The notes beneath the pieces are model-generated. The model was not told the origin of the DNA and did no database searches. It saw nothing but the letters and a program-made list of their open reading frames with translations. The position numbers were made by a program, and so were the translations under genes. 64,000 nt of DNA from Ceraceosorus guamensis (lineage: Eukaryota; Basidiomycota; Exobasidiomycetes; Ceraceosorales; Ceraceosoraceae), in contig NW_020290002.1 in assembly GCF_003144195.1 (NCBI RefSeq), forward strand, positions 531,163 through 595,162, in the 5' to 3' direction. This document shows, in pieces, positions 46,589 to 58,067 of this stretch; the first letter of the stretch is position 1, and each line of letters begins with the position of its first letter.

Positions 46589-47764
46589 ATGACAGACCAG
46601 AGTGAAGCAGGCCCGTCATCGCATTCCCAATCTAATCTAGCCAAATCGCTCGTGGCTGAGCTCCTAGAGCCCGCACGATCGGCGCGCAAGAGCTCTATCG
46701 GCTCCAAATTTCACCCTCCTTCGGCGTCGGAGACTTTTCAAAGCCGCATAGATGGGCGCAAATTTCAACTTGGCAATCCCGATCGACCTAGGCCCAAGGC
46801 GGAGAGGGGCAGTGTTGCGGCTAGGAAGCTGAAGCGGAGGGAAGACAGGCTTGTAAAGAGGGCAAAGAGGAGTGGACAAGGCGCTTTGCCTGTCAAGAGC
46901 AAAGACGCCAAAAGGGCGCTCAGCAGAAGCGAGCGGCGACGGTCGGGGCTGGATGTGAGGAATGAGCAGCCAAGGTGAGTTCGGGTACGTTTACAAGCGA
47001 AGGCGCCCGTGCCTGCGTGCGGATCGTGGCTCACCAACACAGACGCTCTCGCAGCTACGAGTCCCTTTTGCCCACCCACTCGCTCTGGACGCAATACATC
47101 CAGTCATTGCTGCAGCTGGTGGATGCCCAAGGTCGTCTCAATGCGGCATCGTTTACCAACTCGAACAACACGGCAGAAGAGCCTCTGATGGTGAAGGACA
47201 CCGCCATCGGACTCATGCAGCAGAACCTGACCAAAGCAGAGCTTGCAGGGGGCCTCGTTAGAGGTGAGAGATGCATCGATGGGCATGTATGCTGTCCATT
47301 ACCCATCTGAATTGGCATTCTACCCGCAACACAGTCACCCGTTCTGCGAATCCGGCACTAGTTGGTCTGAGCGGTATCATCGCCCGAGAGACGGAGCAGA
47401 CTATCGTCATTGTACCTCCACCGCCAGCACCGGCCAACGGCAAGCCCTTTCGCCGGCCAAAGCGGACGACCAAGGGTGAGCTGTTAGATCCCAGCATCTA
47501 CGCTTGTGTGCAGGTCCGCTTATGAGTTCTTCACTCACGAATCTCCGCCCCTATCTGGTACCGAATGCTCACGCAGTGATTCCTAAGCACGCCACGGACT
47601 TCGTTCTCTCCGTTCCACTCCCCAACATCGCCAACTCAGAAGCTGCAAGTGTAGATTCACAGTCGAGGACTCTGGACTTTACATTGCACGGCTCGCAGCT
47701 AAGGTACACGCTTCCTACTCGCGCCACGAGAAAGTGGAAGCATCGTCGCGTCGACGAGCTGTGA
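46589..47764 (+). CDS. POP4: Ribonuclease P/MRP protein subunit POP4 (p29), 311 aa
   Basis: Four exons: 46589-46974, 47043-47263, 47335-47475, 47577-47764. Shared subunit of RNase P (pre-tRNA 5' maturation) and RNase MRP. The N-terminal third is basic and disordered (KLKRREDRLVKRAKRSGQG). The C-terminal Rpp29/POP4 Sm-like barrel has NPALVGLSGIIARETEQTI, VIPKHATDFVLSVPLP, LHGSQLRYTLPTRATRKW and HRRVDEL. An Asn/Thr-rich insertion (TNSNNTAEE) and a Pro-Pro-Ala loop in the barrel lengthen it relative to human (220 aa). Confidence 0.93.
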
Positions 47765-48858
47765 AAAGCAGCGAAAGCTGTCTTGTTTGCTGCCGCGAGT
47801 AAACGCCGATTCCAGTCTGTCGCGCAGTCCGTCTGGCAATCTCTGGGCCATGTGGACGACCACACTTTCGTGAGTCCCAGTCGGGCTGCACAGGTCACTC
47901 AATCAAGTCGTCTGACTCTCTGTAAATGCGAAAAGGACCCTGGAAACTCTAATGCCATTCACGCATGCTGCTCCAACGGGATTCTGCTCGCCTCGAATTG
48001 GTACCATCAAGAAGCCAGGCACGCCTCAGGTCTGCAAGGGCGAGACCAGGCACCGCGGACTTGGCTTTACTCTGCACTTTGATCTGCGCTCATAAGGGCA
48101 GACACATGTGCGACTAACCCTGCTCTAGAGCTAGAGGATCAGACTCGATGCAGGCTGGACGTGGTACACATCACTCCTTCCCTTGCCTCGCGATTCAACC
48201 AATACATCATGCAAAAGTGCACTGGATTCCATGTCGCACAAGCGTCTCTGCCAATTCGCAGAGCAACGACTTCATCTAGAGCTCCGCATCCCCTGCGCAA
48301 GGAACGTAAATCGATGTTTGGAGGAGCCTCGCACATCGGTACCGTACCGAGGCCCGCGATCGCGATGTGCGATTTATTCTCGCATGCAACCGTCGCCCTT
48401 GCTTTCATTTGGCTACGCATCATTCCAGGCACCTCGTATAAGCTTACCTGGGTCCAGCAGCGCATGCAGGCCCCCCCGCGCCCGGAACCCGATTAGCTTC
48501 GCCAAGCCAGGTGCTGCTTGCCTTGTGAATCACCAGAGTTTCAGGAGCAGACGAAATCCTCCTAGGATGCCCGCGTCCAGCCGTCTCGTGCGAGGGAAGC
48601 TGTAGGCTGCGCAAACGGGTGCCGCACCTGTACCCGCGCTGCGTTGCATCTCATCGCTTTTCCGTGCCTCATCGAAAGTCCCTGAAAATCGCAAGGAGGA
48701 ATCGGCATATGGGAGTCAAAGCCCGCCGCATCTCACATAAAGTCCAACGACGCCGTCTTTCGTTCTGTAGGAGCCGATCTCGCCCTCGATCCCAGCTAGG
48801 CGACTTCATCTCTTACACCGCCTTGAAAGGACGACCACTGACTTCTGTTACTCCCGCC
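47765..48858. other. Intergenic region between POP4 and the secreted protein gene
   Basis: 1.1 kb. Overlapping frames at 48139-48605 on both strands have no domain and no consistent splice sites; treated as noise. Promoter of the secreted protein expected here. Confidence 0.45.
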
Positions 48859-50030
48859 ATGAATCACTACACTCTCTTTGCACTCAGCGCTGCCGTTGCT
48901 CTCTTGGGCACGGTGAGCGCGTCATTCCCTTACAAACGAAGTGCCGGAGCTGAGGTGCTGTTGCGTCGCGGTATCGACAGGAGTGATGGCTCCATTCATC
49001 CAAACAGTAAGTCCTTACATGGCTTCATTGACCAGGGTACTAGAAACTGAGGTCAATCCCTCTTCGAACAGGATTCACGTTTGAGGGCGAGTACAAGAGC
49101 CCAGATGCAGTTGCGCTCGCTGCTGTGAAGATGTGCAACGAATTGCAGAAACCCGGCATTGAGCTCGATCGTCACCTCACTTTCGTTCTCGCTCCCTCGG
49201 TCGACATGGCTAAGCGCACGATCGACTTCTTCTGCAGCAGCTGGAACGACCAGAGGTGAGCAATGATGGCATGCATATTGCTCAAAAGGAAGCGAAGCGC
49301 CCTGGCGTGCCTTGAGCTGATGTAGACCCCATGGTCGCAGTAACTATTATGACGAAAGCTTCAACGTGGGTGTTTGTAGTCGCAATCGGGGGCTAGAGCT
49401 ATCAGGGAATTTGCTGACATACGATCGTCTCACTCTCTAGGCCGGAAGGTTTCTGGGTTGGAATGGACCCTTGCCCAATGTCGTTGGCAACATCGGCAGG
49501 TACACGCACGAGGTCCAAGGTGAGCACCAGCGCTTCTCAGCTATGCATGCCACGTCTGCAACATCGCTCATGCTATGGGCCCTGTGGACAGCTTGGAAAG
49601 CACCCAAGGGCAAGCACCTCGACGACTCGTACGCCATCGGACAGGCATGGACCAAAGCTTGCGCTGCTGCCGCCAAAGCCCACAACGGATTCATCCTCAG
49701 CATGCCAGACATCAAGTTCCCACTCAACACGCCGGACAAGGGTAATTACGACAGAATGCTGCTTCTGTGCGAGGTCACCAACGAGGAATATGGTCTCGAT
49801 CCCAAGTGAGAGGCTGCTTTCCAATCAACACAATGCCGAATCCGCAAAATCTGATCGCATCTCTCGTTTGATGACCTCCCGCAGACAAGTGATCGATGCT
49901 ACTAAGGAGGTGAGCGCTTTCCTGTCTTCGGCACAAAGATCAACGCACGTGAACGAACCTCATGATCGCTCTGCGCTCCTGCTCTTGTCATTAGGCAGCC
50001 CTCAAAGCTGGCTTCGTCAAGGTGGACTAG
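48859..50030 (+). CDS. Secreted protein of unknown function, 265 aa
   Basis: Six exons in conserved phase: 48859-49006, 49072-49255, 49326-49365, 49441-49805, 49885-49909 (25 nt), 49995-50030. Residues 1-21 are a signal peptide (HYTLFALSAAVALLGTVSA) followed at once by a Kex2-like site (SFPYKR) and a basic LLRRG. The mature part is mixed alpha/beta-like with few Cys (CNELQ, FFCSSW, ACAAA, LLCEV), Trp/Gly-rich FLGWNGPLP, and WALWTAWKAPKGKH. No known domain recognised; carbohydrate-active or effector-like roles are guesses. No C-terminal GPI signal or membrane span, so likely extracellular. Confidence 0.75.
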
Positions 50031-50460
50031 AGCAGACAAATTGTCTCTAGAGGGTCACGCACGGCGTCGCTCGACCCGACAAAGCGCGGCGGGTTTTCCG
50101 CGTCACTTACTCCCGATGATCCTAGACGCTGCGGCCAAGACTCTGATTTTGGCCACCCTATCGACATCCTCCGAAATTGCTTCTCGCTCAATCATGAGAT
50201 CCCACTCACCACTAGCCCTATCACTTCGCGTCCTCTGACTCCTTGAACAAGCTGCGCCTTCCTGGCGAATGACACTCCGCCGACATTTCGCGATGTGAAA
50301 GATCAGCGACTCGAGACGTGCGATACGGGGCTTTGCCTCCAGTCCAGTGAGCATGAGAGTGAAGGACAAGAGTGATGCATTGACCGCGGGTTGCCGAATT
50401 TGCTGCAGCTCAGCCAGCGTGACACGTCGACAAGATCAATAGCAGTGTTCGAAAGATGGA
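50031..50460. other. Convergent 3' region
   Basis: 430 bases between the stops of the secreted protein gene and AP-1 gamma; no gene seen. Confidence 0.45.
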
Positions 50461-53400
50461 TCAGGCGGAGGTGAGATCTGCAGGAAAACCCGAAAAGTCG
50501 ACCTGATCTTGAACTTGCTGTCCAGCTTTCGAGAAACCTACTCTGAGTCTCAATCGGACCTGTGCCTAGGTAGACAGAAGGAGTTGGGGTAGAAGCGGCG
50601 TCAGCGAAGCTCGAGCTGCGAGACACTCTGAGCTGCGCAACTTACCCCCACTGGTGTCATTACTCGAAGCTGCTGTGTTTCCACCCTGCCAGGCGCTATA
50701 GTGCTGTTGCTGATCGCGAGCATCTGCAGCTTTTGTGACTGTGAGGAGAGGAAGCAGCTAGTTCAGTCAGTCACAACGCTCCATGCTTTGACCCTAAACC
50801 GCATCGTGCTCACCTTCGGAACGGCCGCCTGGAAGTTGACGCCTTCTACCTCACCGCTCAAAGCTTCGAATCTAGCTGTGATGTTGACGATATCCTTTCT
50901 AGCGGCGTTGACCGCCGGGGTGAGGGTGATTCTCAATCCATTCTGATCGTAAGCTGTGTAGGCTTTCGTCGCAGATGGTGCAGGCGCGGACATAGCGGGA
51001 GGGGGAGAGGCAGCCGCTGGCCTTGATTGCTGCACGGGCTGAGTAGAGGGAGACGGGCCAGATAGTCCACTTCCGCCTGAAGCGCCGAATATGTCCAGTC
51101 CTGCCAAGCCGTCATTTGCCGCGGCACCAGGTGGAGGACTCGACGCCCCACCCAATCCACCGAAACCGTTCGAAGAGGGCGCCGGGCGTGAAGGGGCAGC
51201 TGGTGAGTCTCCGAACAGACCCATGATGTCGTTGACGGAGCTCTTGGAGCTAGCTTGTTGCGCAGGTGAAGCAGCTGCTGTAGTCGCTGCAGCTCCGTCG
51301 TCCGTTCCCAACCCTCCGAAGATGTCCGCCAGTAAATCTTGCGCGCTCTGTTGAGGTGCGGCAGTGGTCTGATGTGCAGCAGATGTCGGTGCTCCAGCAG
51401 GCATCTCGTCGCCCATAAGATCCAGCAATGCATCCTTGTCCGTCCTTGTGCTTCCAACTGCCCGTTTTTCGCTGACCGTGCCTACCACCGTAGCGCGTAT
51501 CTCGGGAGGTGGCATCGGTTCCAGCACGCCACCCCTGATGTCCTGCCTTCGCAAGAGAGCGTTAAATTCCACCGCACGCTGTTGTATCTCCACCTCTACG
51601 CTAGTGTTGTGATTAGCTAGGATGCCCTCCACGCGAGCCTGCTGCTGTGCATCTGAAACCCTCGTGGTGAGTTTGGCCAAAGAGGTCAGCACCCACTGCC
51701 GAATATGCGAATTTGCGTACGGCGAGTCGAGCACAGACGTGATCAGATCGAGGACATCTTTTGCTTTGAGCTGCAATCGCCGGCATCGGAGGTGCGCTAT
51801 CGGTGAGCAAGGGCGCCAGGTGACGGTTTGGCTCTAAAAGTGAAATGAACTCACCTCTCTGGGCGCCTCCTCCTCGTCAAATGTGCCTCCCTGCAATAGG
51901 CTCTCTCCAAACTCCCCAATGACCCAGACCGCAGCCAAGGTGAGACTCTCCTGAGAGAAGTCCGCGTGTAGCGCCGTGAACAGTTTCTGAGCTGTGTATC
52001 CGTGCAACTCGGGGGTATGGCAGACGAGGCGAATGAAAGAAGAGAGGACCTCTTCGCGAACGTAATTGCCTGCAAGTTTGAGGACGCGCAGGACTGTGTC
52101 GATGTGCCAACGGCGATTGGGCGCAAATCTCTCGGCAGCAAGGCAAATTTGAGTGGTCAAGCCAAGCTTGAATTCGTTGTCCGCTACTTCCAAAAATGCC
52201 AAGAGCTCCCGTGTCAGTACGCGCACGTTAGCTTCGTTGATGAGTGCGTAAGATAGCTCAAGCGCCCGCCGCCTGATGGAGATGTCACCATCGCGCAAGC
52301 AGTCTAGGATGATGTTGCGATGCCTCTGAACTGCGTTTGTATCCATCGACACGACCTTGTTCAAAGTGTTGAGCGCCACATATCTATGTAGACAAAGAGA
52401 TTGCTCAGACGCCAAGCCGTGCAGCAGTGAAGGGCGCGCATACACGCACCTGATGTTGTTGTCCCGATTGCTCAAGAACTTTCCAAGAATGTTGATTGCC
52501 ATGACCCTTAGACCATTCTCCGCTTCAATTTCCAGCACAGTCAAGACAGTCTCGTAAAGGATGGAGTTGCCGACATTCTTGGACGCTTCGGTGTTGGTAG
52601 CTACTTGGGCAAGGACGTCGTTCATTGCTTCGCTGGCGGCGGCGTCCCCCTTGCCGAGCAGACGAAGAAGACGTAAGATTTTGCATTGCAGGAATGGATC
52701 GGTGATGCCGCTGACGTCGTGCTCGGGTGAGTAGCCGGTGGTCACCAAGGCTTTGAGATGCCTGACCAGTAGCGGCACAGTCTGCGCTCAAAGAATCAGA
52801 CGCGAGGGTGAATGTATGCGCAATGTTGTGGAGATGCCAAGACGATGCACTCACCGAACGGAACTCTGCCAGAGCCTCTTCGTTCTGCGTACAGATTTCG
52901 ATGGCCAGGGTAACCCCGCATAGCAAAACACCGTGATTCTTATCGGACAAAAATTGTCTGGCTCTCCCGGTAAAGTTTTCCAGCAGGTCGGGCACCTTGC
53001 GCACAATCCTCATCGCGCAGAGAGCAGCTTTCCGGCGGATGTAGGTGTTGGTGCTGCCCATCAGCCTGTTGACTTCATCTGAGAGATCTCGAGACATTTC
53101 CTCCGATGCGATGTTGGCGAAAGTGCAAAGAGCTAGACCGACCACATACATGTTGGTGTGCTCCATGTCGCTGTAAGAATTGCCAGGCGCAAGACATGGG
53201 GTCAGCACACATGGGGCGATTGCGTCATCGAAGGCCCCGTTTAACAAAGGCACGAGCTTATGCCACTCACTTCTTTAGGCCGTTCGTGACAAGCGTGAGC
53301 ACCTCGGTGTTCTCGTCGAGCAGCAGCATGATGCCCAAGTATCCCAAACGCTTATCGGTGAACCTGGGCGTAGCTACCAACTTGAGACACTCTATCTGAC

Positions 53401-53745
53401 CAAAGTGAGCTGGATAGCCCAGCATGTGGATATAGAGCAGTTTAGCAATGTTGTTGTGAAGAGCAAACGGATCGGCTTGCTTGAAAGAGGACCGGATCTG
53501 AGCTGACTCCTTTTGGATCAACGCTCGCTCGTCGGCTTGAGTCTTGCAGGCTCGTATGGCCTGCGAGCAGTCGGCACGCATCGTGAGTTGCTTGGGCGAA
53601 GCAAAGGCGGCGGAGACAGAATTCAGAGTGTCTCACTCACCTTTATCAGTGCTTTGAGATTGTAAAGCCCAGCAGAGGCCATGAGGCCGCCGAGGCGAGG
53701 ATCCAGGGCGGCGACCTGCTGTTGCTTGGCGAAGAAGGACGACAT
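50461..53745 (-). CDS. APL4: AP-1 clathrin adaptor complex gamma subunit, 906 aa
   Basis: Eight exons: 53745-53641, 53560-53271, 53170-52855, 52781-52450, 52383-51855, 51770-50814, 50738-50646, 50559-50461. Large adaptin for traffic between the trans-Golgi and endosomes. Trunk motifs: [130 protein letters not shown] Pro/Ala/Gly hinge of about 170 residues with DLL/DIFG clathrin-box-like strings is followed by the gamma-ear ([42 protein letters not shown]). All introns conserve phase. The start [16 protein letters not shown] is fungus-like. Confidence 0.96.
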
Positions 53746-54108
53746 GCTGCACACGTCGAGGTGTGAGGGTGAGACTGGCTAAGTTGGACTGACACGGGAC
53801 ACTTCAGCTGACCATCCAGTGATCTGCTGACGAGTGATTGGATACGGCTGTCCTCCAGCGATGTTGGCCCTCTGTTCAACGTCAGAGTCGCCCGCTAACA
53901 CCTGAAGCTTGTTCGAATGTGGGGCTAGGGTGGGTCTGGATGGGATGCACCGCTCGCTGAGCACGATCAGTGCCGTGCACAAATTGACGCTCACAGGCTC
54001 ACACTTGCGACTTGCTGTGGTGAGCGACAGGCAGATGGGGGTGTATCGAGTGTGTCGAGTAGGTCAGCATGATCGATCGAGAAGCTCTCGGATGCTGCGT
54101 GGCGCGGC

Positions 54109-54118
54109 AATCGTGAAT
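54109..54118 (+). repeat. AATCGTGAAT dispersed motif, copy 6
   Basis: Exact match, about 365 bases upstream of the AP-1 gamma ATG. Confidence 0.6.
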
Positions 54119-54196
54119 GCCCCGTGCGTACACCACTTTCGCGGGATGTGACGAGGATGCATGTTTGATGGCTCGCGTTGCTGTCGATTTGTTGGC

Positions 54197-54213
54197 CACG
54201 TGATTTTCACGTG
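54197..54213. promoter_or_regulatory. Paired CACGTG E-boxes (CACGTGATTTTCACGTG)
   Basis: Two CACGTG palindromes 11 bases apart start-to-start (54197-54202, 54208-54213), so on the same face of the helix, 452 bases upstream of the AP-1 gamma ATG. Likely a bHLH-factor element. Confidence 0.5.
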
Positions 54214-54306
54214 ACCAAGAAATGTCCCAAGCAGCGAAGCGCGTGCGCCGATTGCCTGGCAGATCCTCGGAAACGCGAGGTTCCGACGTGCCGAGAGACG
54301 ATTTTG

Positions 54307-54316
54307 AATCGTGAAT
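54307..54316 (+). repeat. AATCGTGAAT dispersed motif, copy 7
   Basis: Exact match in the context TGAATCGTGAATCAG, about 100 bases from the paired E-boxes. Confidence 0.6.
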
Positions 54317-54859
54317 CAGAACATACCAATTTGAATTTGAATTTCACTCGGACTCGACTGCTTCGATCAGCGCGTGACCGACACACTCACAGACAGTAGT
54401 AGTAGTGACTCGTGAGTGCTGCATTCGAACACTGCTGCATAGATCCGATATGATGAGATGCACGGGCAAGGAGCGAATCTTGATGCTGCCGAAGGACATG
54501 AGCATCTCTCTCTCTCTCTTCTGGTCCGGCTGTAGCTACGTAGCAGCCTTCTGGTTGACGTTCGTCTCTCGGCCTGCAGCGTACGGCTCGACTAGCTGCC
54601 GGTGCGCTCCCATCCCGTCCTGCAACGCTCACCTCATCTAGCTGCTGCTGCTGCAGAGCCGAGCGAGGCGGCATTCACTTCATCATCGACCTCCCGCGAA
54701 TCTTCGAGCGCAGTCAAGGACGCAAATAGCAAGTTTGGGCCTGCTTGCACGCTGCCGCTAGCGCAACGCCAAAGATCGGAGTTCTGGATTCTACGCTTGC
54801 AGCGTGCCGCGAGCGCGCATATCACTCAGATCCGTGTGGCTTACCCATATCCGCGCACG

Positions 54860-54940
54860 CAGCAGCAGCAGCAGCTAGATGTCGAGCTGACACGAGACCA
54901 CACGTACCGCACCGCACCGCACCGCACCGCACCACACCGC
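54860..54940. repeat. CAG run and ACCGC pentanucleotide microsatellite
   Basis: A short (CAG)5 run at 54860-54875 and, at 54906-54940, seven ACCGC units, one mutated to ACCAC. A shorter related ACCGC array lies near 31029-31048. Confidence 0.8.
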
Positions 54941-55465
54941 ACCAGCAGCAGTAGGCCCGCCCCGCCCTGGCCCGTCCATCAAGCTCCGCGTCGGTTGAGC
55001 ACGTTGGGACCTAGAAATTGATTTCGTCACATATACCGGGCGCTCAGCAGACAAATTGTCTCCTCATCACCTCAGACCCAATCTTCAAGCGATTCGGATG
55101 CTCCACTTGTCACCTCAGTCGCAGGGAACAACCACGTGCCCGCTCCTCTCTGCTCTTCTCCTCACCCCACAGCACCTCGACCTGCGTGATACGCTTCGAG
55201 GGACTAAGCGGGCGCCACAGGCCGTCGCTTCCTAGACGCGCTTCGCTCCCTTGCAAGTTCGCCGCCCAGCATCACGAGGGGTCGCAAGCGATCAAGCTTG
55301 GAGCAGTGGTGACGCCGGCGCAAAACGCTCGTTCACCAGCTTTAGTCTGACCATCGCGGATCACTACGCCATTAGAGGAGCAAGACTGGGATTATTCTTC
55401 ACTGCAATCGCCACCACCCGCATCCGCTCAAGCAAAGCTTTCACCACCTCTCTGAAGCGTCAGAG

Positions 55466-57271
55466 ATGAGCATACCGAGCAGCGCAAGCAGCTCGAGGCG
55501 GCAGATGGCCAATCAGTCCACCAGGAGGCGGCGAACGCTCTTTTCACCATCTCTAGCAGCTTCCCTCGCCATACTCCTCGTCGCCTCCTGTTCCCGTTCC
55601 CTTGTTGCTGCTCGCAAGCAGTCTACCTCTTCCGACAGTTCCGGTCCAAGCGATTCAGATCCCGGCATCTATCCGGGCGGCAAAGATGGCTTCACCGATG
55701 GCTGGTCCGTACTCCCCAACGTCACTGGCGCAAGGTTGGACATGGCCGGTCTCAGAGTAGGCGACGATGCTGCTGCTCAATCTGCTGATTCATCGGATGG
55801 CGCAATCACAACTACTACCACTCCCATGCTTCCCTATTACATCACGGACAAGTATGACTCCAACACTATCAAGAGGGCTGTCATCCAGATTCATGGTGAT
55901 AACAGAGATGCTTGGAATCAGTGGTTGGTCAGTAGATGCATGCATACATGCTGAGGCTAGCACGAAACCGTCATGCCAAGCATACTGGCTTTGCTCACAA
56001 CCCTTCAGAACCGTTCTGCGCTCCTTGACCGCCACAGTACGCCGACTTGGCTCTCGACCGCGCAGTGCAGGGAGGAACTGTTAAAAGGGAGGAAGTGGCG
56101 ATCATGGCTCCGTGAGTACGCGTGTCCGTCAACCGGCTGTCGTAGACGCGACGACTCTCGGCGGCTCAAGCAAGGTCCAAGCTTCCGCTTGCGCTCACAA
56201 AGCGCCAACTCCTGCTCGTGCTCACCCAGGCAATTTTTGACGACCATCGATTACTTGGCGTACGGGGCAATTTCAGAGGCAGTGGCGCCCGCTTCGTCAT
56301 TGATGGTATGGAACGCCACGGCGGACGACTGGGGTGACGGTTTCCCACCCATCTTTCCCGCTCGCTCCACGGTGGGAGCCTTTGATGCGCTAGACTCCGC
56401 CTTGGACTTCTTTCTGGACAGACAAACCTTTCCCAACCTGGTCACCGTCGTCTTGGCTGGTTTCTCGATGGGCGGTCAGTTGGTGCAGAGGTATGCCATG
56501 TTTCGCAACGAGGCGGACCAGGAGGACGAGGAGAGGATACACTATTGGATCGGGGCACCTGCCAGCTTTGTGTACCTCAACGATTCCAGACCAGAGACCG
56601 TTAGGAGATGCAAAGATTTCAATGAGTACAAAGTAAGTGCTTAGGGTGTTCGAGACGTGTGGGAGAAATGCTGACTCTGACCTTTTGCATGCGCCACGCA
56701 GTACGGTTTGGAAGGCACGCTGCCGCCCTACCTGGACGGTCGACCGAAAGCAGAAGACTTGGGACCGCGCTACGTCTCGCGCCGTACGAACTACCTGGTC
56801 GGCACTCGGGACAAGATAGATGGAGACCCCCGGTGTGAAGCAGACGCGCAAGGCCGGACGCACCTGAACAAGACGCGCTTTTGGGTTGAGGATGTGGTCC
56901 CATATCTGCCCGGTGCGCCAGGCAACGGACAATTGCCCGTCAATTCGACCATCGACTACGTGTCCAAGGTGTCGCATCAAGATTGGAGAGTCATAGCTTC
57001 GGATGCTGGTGTGCAGAGACTCTTCTTGGACGATTACTCGGCTATCGCCCCTGCGGCAGGCGACCAGTCCACTTCTGCTAGAGCTCCTCCATCGAACGGA
57101 GACGGAAACGTCAGCCCGACAGATATCGATAACGGCAAGGCAGACGATGATGGAGATGGGAAGAAGAATAACGGCGCCGGTCGGTCTGCACGAAATTCTT
57201 CGCTTCGCTTGATGCTCTCGATCGCTTCAACGTCTGCTCTGCTTTGTGTCGCCACGCAAATGGTCTTGTAA
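55466..57271 (+). CDS. Secreted, probably GPI-anchored alpha/beta-hydrolase-like protein, 502 aa
   Basis: Four exons: 55466-55927, 56038-56111, 56230-56632, 56702-57271. An internal hydrophobic signal segment near residues 30-47 (LAASLAILLVASC) follows a basic N-terminus. The body has the hydrolase start strand AVIQIHGDNRDAWNQW, the helix LYADLALDRAVQGG, the strand EEVAIMAP, and the nucleophile elbow GFSMGGQLVQRYA with Ser as expected nucleophile. The fold resembles uncharacterised fungal secreted alpha/beta hydrolases. The C-terminus is a Ser/Asn/Asp/Gly-rich stalk ending in a hydrophobic segment (MLSIASTSALLCVATQMVL), typical of a GPI signal. N-glycosylation sequons NVT, NAT, NDS, NKT, NST and NVS are present. 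The substrate is unknown. Confidence 0.82.
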
Positions 57272-58067
57272 AGCCGCAAATTGCCTGCTAATGCACCTTC
57301 GTATGCAGCACGGATCGTTTCGTGATAATACATCCATCAATCGTGAATCGAATCGGGACACGAACTGATCATCCGTGCGTGTGATGAGCTGCCTTCGTGA
57401 AGCTACATGCCGTCGCATGACATCCAAAGATTACCCGAGCTTGACATGTATGTCGACTTTGAGGCCAATGCTCGCTGAGATCCTCGTCAGTGAAAGTGTA
57501 ATCGACCTCAAGGAGATATTCAGGAGGAGAAGTATTATTATTATTGCTGTAGTGCGGTGACCCGGTCCTTTGCTCAGTGGGATGCACAAATTCATCGCGC
57601 GCACACCTCGAAATGCGACCGCGATGCGCTGGTATCAAAATCAGCGCGGGCTTCCGAGCGGGCCGTGCAGCATGTGGGATGCGCGCGAATTAGAGCGCAT
57701 GCTTGACATGGACCAGCGTTGCATGGACAAGCTTTCTTCGACCTAGTCGCAGGGTTAACTTACGATCCAACCTCCATCATCGCAAGCGAAGCCAAGCCTC
57801 TCCCTTACATTCTCTAATCCACGCCTGATTGGTCTTGAGCTTATGCGCACATAGCAGTGGACGAGTCTCGGGTGCATATGGTCGAGCCTCTCCGCGCCCC
57901 TCAATCCACGAACCAAGCACCCTGCCCAGGCAAAGGACGGAGGTCTGCCTCGTGTCGCCATTTGAAGTCCTTTGAGGGCGCCTCGAGAAGCCAGACTAGT
58001 CGTATAGCCCATTTGAGGCGGTGAATCATACTTGCCCACAGGGTTAACGGTGCACACGTGGCCCAGC
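57272..58067. other. Intergenic region upstream of ERV41
   Basis: 796 bases with an AATCGTGAAT copy (57339-57348), a short TTA repeat (57533-57543) and CACGTG at 58055-58060. No gene seen. Confidence 0.5.
57339..57348 (+). repeat. AATCGTGAAT dispersed motif, copy 8
   Basis: Exact match continued as CGAATCGGG, 68 bases downstream of the hydrolase stop. Confidence 0.6.

Larger units (their letters stand above)
53746..55465. other. Divergent intergenic region, 1.7 kb
   Basis: Promoters of AP-1 gamma and the alpha/beta hydrolase. Holds a double CACGTG element (54197-54213), CACGTG at 55133-55138, two AATCGTGAAT copies, a CAG run and an ACCGC pentanucleotide repeat. No gene supported. Confidence 0.5.

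Noticed and set aside
48139-48605. Three overlapping frames of 108-140 codons
   Set aside because: No signal peptide, domain or splice consistency; translations are Arg/Ser/Pro-rich.
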